Positions 35,352 through 40,949 of a stretch of DNA of 40,949 nucleotides are shown one piece after another. Position numbers and translations under genes: made by a program. The notes under the pieces are model-generated. The model was given only the letters and a program-made list of their open reading frames with translations. It had not been told where the DNA came from and searched no databases. The stretch's first letter is position 1. The number at the start of each line of letters is the position of its first letter. Source of the stretch: Paenibacillus sp. 1_12 (lineage in GTDB: Bacteria > Bacillota > Bacilli > Paenibacillales > NBRC-103111); assembly GCF_900114475.1 (NCBI RefSeq), contig NZ_FOTE01000034.1:1-40949 (forward strand). The letters are read 5' to 3'.

Positions 35352-38300
35352 ATGTCCAAGAGAACGAAGAAAAAGTTTATAACAGCGGTGCCATTGTTTC
35401 TTGCAGGAAGCTTGCTTTTCAGCAGCGCCAATATAGTGAGCGCTTACAATTATACTAGCTACCAAGGCTTGCAAATTGCTGACCAGGCGCGGATTCCCGC
35501 CGAATCGAGAACCTCCGATGCAGATAAAAAAATGGACGTGCTGATCGGCAAGTTGAAAGATCCCAAGCTGATTCTGGCCAATCTGCCGACCGAGGAAGTA
35601 CATCCGAGCCTTTGGTTCCGTGACAGCGAGCTGCCTGATTTTCAAAAGCGCCGCCATATCAAGGATTCTTACTATGAGAAGCTTTGGGCGAAAATTCAAT
35701 CGGATGTGGAGCAATACAGCCAATATGACTACACTGATGCCAAATTGCATGAAAACAACCGCAGCCGTGGTGCTAAGCTTTTAGCATTTTACTACATAAT
35801 GATTAAAGATGATCCTTCGATCAACACCGGCAAAAAAGACATGATTCTCCGCAAGGCCAAAGAAGCAGCGGTATTTATGTATACCGGAACGGTGGAGGAG
35901 CGCACGAAGGATGACGGCGATATTTATTGGGCCACTTACCTTCAGGATTATGCGGCCACCTATGACTGGTTATATCCTTTTTTCACTGAAAAAGAAGAGA
36001 AGCAGGCCCGCAGCCGTTTGAAAAAGGAAGCTCAATTTATCGCGGAATGGTTGGCAGCCCCGCAGCCGCCCAGGCCTCATAACCACAGATCGAAGCCAGC
36101 GCTTGGCTTGGGAACGGTGGCATTAACGTTATCCAAGGAACCGGAAGCCCAATATTGGCTGAATCTTGCTATAGAGCGGACAAACAATGTGTTCGAGTAT
36201 CAGTTCAGCACCGATGGGATTTCTCGTGAAGGGGCGCATTACGGGCAATTTACTCTTGTAAATCTGATCCCTTTCTTGTGGAATTATCGAAACGTATCCG
36301 GCACGCAAGGTGATCAGACTGTTTCTCCTGAAGTATTGATCCAAAAGTCTCAGCCGATCTTTGAATGGGCCGTGAAGACCCGAATGGGCAACGGCTGGCT
36401 GCCGAATACAGAGGACAGCTATGTGAAGCCTTACGCGACCCATATGGCTGCCGGATTGTATAAGAACACCGATGCTCCGCATTACGGTAATGGAATGAAG
36501 CTGTCGGAAGCGCTTCAATGGAGCTATGCGAATACGCATATTTATTTGGCCGATTACACCGGAGCCACGTCCCAATATCAAATCGCCATCGACGAATATT
36601 TAACCTATGATGCTTCGGTCCAAGCCAAACAGCCGACTTCGTCGAGGACCATGTTTATGAACGGGGGCATCAACCCGGTAACGAAACAGCCTTACGGAGG
36701 AAATGCTATTCTCGGCAACCAGTGGAACGCCAAAACGGAAACAGACGGAGACAAAACCTTATGGCTTATGTTCAACGGCACGCCCGAATCGGATAACCAT
36801 CAGCACCAGGATCAGCTGCATTTTAATATTTACGGCCACAATGCGCTTTTCGCGACAGATACCGGCTATGGGCAGTACAGCGCTTTTAATTCCTATTTGA
36901 AAACACCGCAGGCGCACAATGTTATTACGTTAAACGGAAGAAGCGTACGCAACGAGAGCGATCCTTATCAATCGCTTGAATCCAAATATGAGATGGATAC
37001 CCCTTTCTTTGATTTTGCGCAAAAAGAGGGCAGCTATTACGATGATGAATCCAAGGTGATTGGAAGCCATAAGCGGGCGATCGCGTTCCCGGGCCAGCAA
37101 TATTTTGTCGTGGCGGACCAGGCACAATCGACAAACGGCAAGGCGGACTGGAGCATGTCCCTTCACAGCTTGGGAGCTCTCCGTCTGGAAGGGACCCATG
37201 CCCAATGGCAGATTACCAAGGAAGCGACACCAGAGCTTACCAAGAAGCCGGAAGCGGAATTGGAGAGCACGGTTCCTTTTTATGATCTTAACGAAGCCAA
37301 GATGGAAACCTATATATTCCCTACATCTCAGACGGTCCAATCAAAAAACGGTGTCATGAGCTTATTTAAAGAGGATCTGCCTGATACATATCTGGAGGCG
37401 AAAACGTCTTCCGACAAAACCAGATTCCTCACTGTATTGGTGCCTCAAGGCTTGAAGGAACAGGCGCCTAAAGTACAGGATCTGAGCACCAATGAATTTA
37501 CGGCAGCTCGCGTAGAGCTTAACGGCAATACGGACACCTACTTGCTGCAGGATAGTTCGGGTAAGAAGAGCATTGCCGGTCATCTCCAATCCGACGGCAC
37601 ATTCGCATGGGCCCGGGAGACCGGTTCCTCGACAACCGGTGTGATGATGCGCGAGGGCAGTCAATTGACGGTATCGGGGACGGATCTGCTTCGTTCCGAC
37701 GCACCGATGACCGTCGCTTTGCAGACAGCAGCCAACCTGTGGACCATAGAGGTAACCGACCCGGGCAAGGCTTCCCGGTTGTCCTTGATGCTTCCGGAAG
37801 GGTTAACCGCAGCGGGATTATCTTTGAACGGTCAATCCGGCGCTGCTTTTGAAACAAAAGGATTAACGGTTGAAATTCCTGTGAAACAGGCAGGCACTTA
37901 TGAATTGGCGATCCAGGGAATTGGAAAAAGCTTGTCCAACTCCGCTCCGACAGCTGATTTCAAGGTCGATGCGCAGAGCGGCTACGGGGTTCGCGACAAG
38001 GGAACAAGGACCATTCAGGTGGATGCTTCGGCTAGCAAGGGAGACGATTTAACATATAACTGGAATTTCGGTGACGGCACGACATCAGATAAGAAGTCCG
38101 TCATTAAGGAGTTAAAGGCGTTCGGAACCTATCTTGTCAATCTTACTGTGACGGATAACAAGGGACGTATCGATTCTAAAACGGTCGTTGTAGAGAACCT
38201 GGACCCGAACCATGCGCCAGAAGCTAAATTCACTTCCGATGTGAACTCCGGACGGCCACCTTTGACCGTTCACTTCGATGCTTCGGAATCATTTGATCCG

Positions 38301-39083
38301 GATGAGAAGGATGGAGACCGGGTTGTGAAGTACAAATGGGACTTTGGCGACAAAACACCTGTTATCGAGGGTACTAGTCAACAGAAGGTGGAGCACCTAT
38401 TCAATAAAGTCGGTTCGTTCCCTGTTACTCTTACAGTATCGGACACATCCGGAAAGGCAGCCGTTTATTCCGAAATCATCGAGGTGGGCAGCTTGTATGG
38501 CTACCTAAACGTGGATTTGGCGAATCCGGAGGATGAAGATGTTTATGTTCTTTTTGAAGCGGAAGATTTCACGTATAACTCAAGCCAAGGAGAAGGACAA
38601 ATTTCTTTAGAAGAGGATGGAGCTTCCTCCAGCGGGAAATATGTAAAAATCGGCTCCAAGGTACCGGATTCGACTAAAGATAGTGTATTGAATCCGGCCT
38701 GGAAGGATACATTACCAGCGGATAAAATTCCGAATGGCACACCTTATGTGGAATACGAGTTTAAAGTGAAGCATCCGGGCAGCTACCAGGTGCACCTGTA
38801 TTCCAAAGGAACTTCTGCGTCAAACGGATCGGTATTTATTCAATTTGACAGCTCCGATCTGACAAGGGTAACGCTCAAGGATAACGATTGGAAGCGGGCC
38901 TACGACAATACACAGTTCATATTGAGCGAAGGCACTCATGTTCTGCGTGTTTACTCGAGAAAAGGCGGAGCGGATTGGGATCGGGTTCTGCTTATGACCG
39001 ATGGGACCACGCATACCAAGGTACAGAGCACGATCATTCCTAAAATCGAACAGTCCTATCCCGTAGAACCCCCTCAAAATTAA
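35352..39083 (+). CDS. Secreted heparinase II/III-like polysaccharide lyase with PKD and carbohydrate-binding domains
   Basis: A 1243-residue protein. ATG 35352 is preferred, because AGAGGAGG touches the earlier ATG 35346. A signal peptide (cleavage after A31) is followed by an alpha/alpha toroid of about 400 residues (WFRDSELPDFQKRRH, WATYLQDYAATYDWLYPFF, PHNHRSKPALGLGTVAL, ISREGAHYGQF). The heparinase II/III beta-domain has DNHQHQDQLHFNIYGHNALF and ATDTGYGQY near 478-505, with metal and catalytic His. Two PKD domains (about 862-950 and 952-1055, each with a W-x-FGD core) precede a C-terminal CBM6/35-like module (VLFEAEDFTYNSSQG to DWDRVLLM). It would cut an extracellular polyuronate and feed the cytoplasmic lyase. 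Substrate choice among alginate, heparin-like and other uronates is open. Confidence 0.92.
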   Translation: MSKRTKKKFITAVPLFLAGSLLFSSANIVSAYNYTSYQGLQIADQARIPAESRTSDADKKMDVLIGKLKDPKLILANLPTEEVHPSLWFRDSELPDFQKRRHIKDSYYEKLWAKIQSDVEQYSQYDYTDAKLHENNRSRGAKLLAFYYIMIKDDPSINTGKKDMILRKAKEAAVFMYTGTVEERTKDDGDIYWATYLQDYAATYDWLYPFFTEKEEKQARSRLKKEAQFIAEWLAAPQPPRPHNHRSKPALGLGTVALTLSKEPEAQYWLNLAIERTNNVFEYQFSTDGISREGAHYGQFTLVNLIPFLWNYRNVSGTQGDQTVSPEVLIQKSQPIFEWAVKTRMGNGWLPNTEDSYVKPYATHMAAGLYKNTDAPHYGNGMKLSEALQWSYANTHIYLADYTGATSQYQIAIDEYLTYDASVQAKQPTSSRTMFMNGGINPVTKQPYGGNAILGNQWNAKTETDGDKTLWLMFNGTPESDNHQHQDQLHFNIYGHNALFATDTGYGQYSAFNSYLKTPQAHNVITLNGRSVRNESDPYQSLESKYEMDTPFFDFAQKEGSYYDDESKVIGSHKRAIAFPGQQYFVVADQAQSTNGKADWSMSLHSLGALRLEGTHAQWQITKEATPELTKKPEAELESTVPFYDLNEAKMETYIFPTSQTVQSKNGVMSLFKEDLPDTYLEAKTSSDKTRFLTVLVPQGLKEQAPKVQDLSTNEFTAARVELNGNTDTYLLQDSSGKKSIAGHLQSDGTFAWARETGSSTTGVMMREGSQLTVSGTDLLRSDAPMTVALQTAANLWTIEVTDPGKASRLSLMLPEGLTAAGLSLNGQSGAAFETKGLTVEIPVKQAGTYELAIQGIGKSLSNSAPTADFKVDAQSGYGVRDKGTRTIQVDASASKGDDLTYNWNFGDGTTSDKKSVIKELKAFGTYLVNLTVTDNKGRIDSKTVVVENLDPNHAPEAKFTSDVNSGRPPLTVHFDASESFDPDEKDGDRVVKYKWDFGDKTPVIEGTSQQKVEHLFNKVGSFPVTLTVSDTSGKAAVYSEIIEVGSLYGYLNVDLANPEDEDVYVLFEAEDFTYNSSQGEGQISLEEDGASSSGKYVKIGSKVPDSTKDSVLNPAWKDTLPADKIPNGTPYVEYEFKVKHPGSYQVHLYSKGTSASNGSVFIQFDSSDLTRVTLKDNDWKRAYDNTQFILSEGTHVLRVYSRKGGADWDRVLLMTDGTTHTKVQSTIIPKIEQSYPVEPPQN

Positions 39084-39146
39084 GGATGCATATGAAGGCC
39101 GAATGAGGGTCAGACGACTCGGATAATCATAGGGCAATCGTCTATG

Positions 39147-39179
39147 GACCGGTAGCTATAAGCAGCCGGTTCTTTTTCT
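39147..39179 (+). terminator. Terminator after the heparinase-like gene
   Basis: ACCGG pairs with CCGGT across a 13-base loop, followed by TCTTTTTCTC. A short but plausible rho-independent terminator. Confidence 0.5.
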
Positions 39180-39244
39180 CAATGCAGGTAGAATAGCTTA
39201 TCAGAAACAGTTCCTTTTGTTCTGCGAGTGACGGCTGTTTGGCT

Positions 39245-39903
39245 ATGAAGAATCAGGGTTCAAGAGAGTGCAAAACGGTGTGGACATTAATAACCGTATG
39301 GGATAAAGAATTGCGCAGCGTAATATTTTCACAGGAATGCCGTAAACAGCTTGAAGCCCTTTCTGAAGTAGACTGGGTGAAGGAAGACACACCTTATAGC
39401 CATGATGATCTTCAAAGAGATATCGGTCCGTATGATGCGTGCATAAAGTCATGGGGTTCACCCAAGCTCACATCGGAAGCTCTTGAAAGAGCGGAAAAGC
39501 TGAAATTTATCGGCCACGCTGCAGGTAGCTTAATTCCTTATTTGGACCCGGCGCAATTTGAAAAGACATTGTCATTGTAAACGAAAACACAGCATTGGCA
39601 AGATCTACAGCTGAGCATGCGGTAAGCTTAATGAAAGCGGGCGCGTGGAACTTGACGGGATACAGCAGAAGCTTAGCGGGTGGAGTTTGGAGAGCTTATA
39701 ACGATACCGTCATGGGATTGTTCGGAAGGCAAGTGGGGCTAATCGGGTACGGCGAAGTAGCCAGAGAGGTCATAAGACTTCTCAAACCATTCGAGACTCA
39801 CATTCGGTTGTACTCACCTTATTGTACACAGAAGGAAGCTAAAGAATTGGGAATCGAGCTATGTACACTGGACGAGCTGCTTGTATCAGGGATAAGACGA
39901 TGA
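39245..39903 (+). pseudogene. D-isomer-specific 2-hydroxyacid dehydrogenase, frameshifted and truncated
   Basis: The first frame (from TTG 39239 or ATG 39245) gives a substrate-domain start with PYDACIKSWGSPKLTSEALE and LKFIGHAAGSLIPY, then stops at 39580. The next frame picks up without a gap (IVIVNENTALARSTAEHAVS) and shows the NAD-binding start GRQVGLIGYGEVAREVIRLL. It then ends at 39903, before the catalytic Arg/Glu/His region. So there is one frameshift near 39565 plus loss of about the last third. A functional version would reduce a 2-keto acid, fitting a sugar-acid locus. Confidence 0.8.
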
Positions 39904-39927
39904 TTTTTTTATTTTTTCAGATGGGGA

Positions 39928-40149
39928 ATGAGATTAAGTTCTTGTCATTCAAAAAAACAAACAACCACCATGGATGCAGTTCGTGCGTTTCAACGGGAAT
40001 GGATCTCCAATATGAACGATCTGAAGAACAGCAAAAAGTCGAAGGACACATGTCGGCTTTATGTTTGTGAAATTTACTCTGGCGATTTAAAACGAGTATA
40101 TGGATTTGAAGAAGGCAACTTGATGGAGCAATTAAAAGCAGTTGTTTAA
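39928..40149 (+). CDS. Unrecognised small ORF
   Basis: A 73-codon frame from ATG 39928; an internal ATG at 39970 is also possible. It contains AVRAFQREWISNMNDLKNSK, then KDTCRLYVCEIYSGDLKRVY and GFEEGNLMEQLKAVV. Composition looks protein-like but the ribosome-binding site is poor and I recognise no family. It may be the tail of a gene lost with the neighbouring dehydrogenase. Confidence 0.3.
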   Translation: MRLSSCHSKKQTTTMDAVRAFQREWISNMNDLKNSKKSKDTCRLYVCEIYSGDLKRVYGFEEGNLMEQLKAVV

Positions 40150-40314
40150 TCTTGGACACCTTGAGAGGATTAGAGGCGGAATATCACCTCTATTCTTCGA
40201 TTAGGTAGCCCAAGATTGGTAGCCGTCAATTAAGCAAGGTCGATCGATTCTCCAAGACACAGCTATTATCCAAACCATTACTATTAGTACGAAGACTATC
40301 ATCTAGCTTAATCA

Positions 40315-40341
40315 CCCGCCCAGGGCCGAGGGTTTTTTTTT
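40315..40341 (+). terminator. GC-rich hairpin with T-run
   Basis: A short ACCC/GGGT stem encloses GCCCAGGGCCGA and is followed by nine T. The loop itself can pair (GCCC/GGGC). Confidence 0.5.
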
Positions 40342-40583
40342 ATTTGCAGATATCCGGATCAACATGCTGACCTAAACCACTAGAGTTGTATTCAGAAAAT
40401 AAGAAACTAGAAACTCTACAAAAACGAGCTTCTGATCGTGCAATCTATTTAGTGGTTTGATCTGTCGTTCGGAGAAAATAAAGGATTTTCTTAGTGCTTA
40501 GTCTAAGATAAGCACCTTTTAAAGCACTACATGCTACCCGCGTATGTTCTTTATTTAATAATTGGAAATGGAATATAATGAGG

Positions 40584-40624
40584 AGGACATAGCCCAAGCG
40601 AAGGCGCGGGAGCGTCCTTTTTTA
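40584..40624 (+). terminator. Hairpin with T-run next to the IS256-like element
   Basis: AGGAC at 40584-40588 and GTCCT at 40614-40618 close a GC-rich loop containing GCCC/GGGxGC pairing, followed by TTTTTT. Adjacent to the IS256-like end. Confidence 0.4.
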
Positions 40625-40626
40625 TT

Positions 40627-40949
40627 GGGTCTGTCAAATCTTTTGTGTAAACTCATTTAAAAGACTTCTCCCCCAGGGGAGAAAAATTTTCATCGCAGAT
40701 GCTGGCCGATGCGATCTGGATAGAAAACAGATAGCTGGAGCAGCATTTGCCCCCAGTTTTGGACGCGGCCTGTCCACTTTCGAGTGACATCCATGGTGGC
40801 CAAATAGAGCATTTTTAAGAGAGCTTCATCCGATGGGAAGATGCTTTTTCCTTTGGTCACCTTTCGAAGCTGACGATGGTAGCTTTCAATAATGTTGGTC
40901 GTGTAAATGAGTTTGCGAATCTCTGGCGGATACTTAAAAAAGGTAGCCA
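40627..40949 (-). mobile_element. IS256-family insertion sequence, 3' end (runs off the window)
   Basis: The outer end at 40627-40654 (GGGTCTGTCAAATC and on) reads ACACAAAAGATTTGACAGACCC on the other strand, the usual tip of IS256/Mutator-type elements. Inside it lies the end of the transposase gene. The other terminal repeat is beyond the window, so the target duplication cannot be checked. Confidence 0.8.
40690..40949 (-). CDS. IS256-family (Mutator-type) transposase, C-terminal part
   Basis: The minus-strand frame enters from the right edge and ends at TGA 40690-40692. Its 85 or so residues include FFKYPPEIRKLIYTTNIIES and YHRQLRKVTKGKSIFPSDEA, the highly conserved C-terminal block of IS256 transposases. 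MLYLATMDVTRKWTGRVQNW and a final RIGQHLR follow. The TTNIIES stretch carries the catalytic Glu region. It is intact as far as visible. Confidence 0.92.
   Translation of the reverse strand, partial: ATFFKYPPEIRKLIYTTNIIESYHRQLRKVTKGKSIFPSDEALLKMLYLATMDVTRKWTGRVQNWGQMLLQLSVFYPDRIGQHLR

Larger units (their letters stand above)
40150..40626. other. Intergenic region with two terminator-like hairpins
   Basis: No ORF with coding character. ACCC/GGGT plus a nine-T run at 40315-40341 and AGGAC/GTCCT plus six T at 40584-40624 look like transcript ends. Confidence 0.4.

Overview
The window looks like a chromosomal stretch of a spore-forming Firmicute of the Paenibacillus/Brevibacillus type. Four things point there: exosporium and spore-appendage style proteins, a YesM-type histidine kinase with an AraC-type response regulator beside a sugar ABC importer, proteins with copper-amine-oxidase stalk domains, and strong AGGAGG ribosome-binding sites with frequent TTG/GTG starts. 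No rRNA, tRNA or CRISPR array was seen. Starts below were chosen mainly by ribosome-binding site.

Layout. (1) 1-2.9 kb, spore-surface island: two DUF3992-like (endospore appendage, Ena) proteins, a BclA-type tip domain without a collagen stalk, and a collagen-like BclB-type protein whose start is separated from its body by an A7 tract. (2) 2.9-6.5 kb, a scrap yard: an IS231-like (IS4 family) element with a broken transposase, a ZIP transporter fragment, a decayed tetR beside an intact DUF4188 gene, and an IS3 orfA remnant. (3) 7.0-16.0 kb, carbohydrate locus: response regulator (split by an in-frame TAG), histidine kinase, and divergently a lipoprotein sugar-binding protein, two permeases, an SDR oxidoreductase and a mannonate-dehydratase-like enolase-superfamily enzyme. 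(4) 16.1-21.4 kb, single genes: mutarotase-like protein, nucleoside deaminase, VOC protein, GNAT and MFS exporter, with recombinase and NUDIX remnants between them.

(5) 22.3-28.2 kb is the most interesting part: a thiazole/oxazole-modified microcin (TOMM/LAP) cluster of the heterocycloanthracin/sonorensin type. It has a 102-residue precursor whose core carries 13 Cys and no Ser/Thr, a strong stem-loop, a ThiF-like maturation protein, a fused E1-like/YcaO cyclodehydratase and a two-lobed SagB-type dehydrogenase. No exporter, protease or immunity gene is adjacent.

(6) 28.9-32.1 kb is AT-rich: a stalk-domain protein, an RCC1-repeat protein with a displaced signal peptide, a phospholipase-C-like gene cut short by a second A7 tract, and copies of a small hairpin repeat. 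(7) 32.3-39.9 kb, polyuronate locus: DeoR regulator divergent from a cytoplasmic alginate-lyase-family enzyme, an SDR and a secreted 1243-residue heparinase II/III-like lyase with PKD and carbohydrate-binding domains, then a broken 2-hydroxyacid dehydrogenase. (8) The right edge holds the 3' end of an IS256-family transposase.

Many genes are frameshifted, truncated or stopped. Several breaks are single-base events at homopolymers, so sequencing error, transcriptional slippage and true decay must be told apart before calling them pseudogenes.
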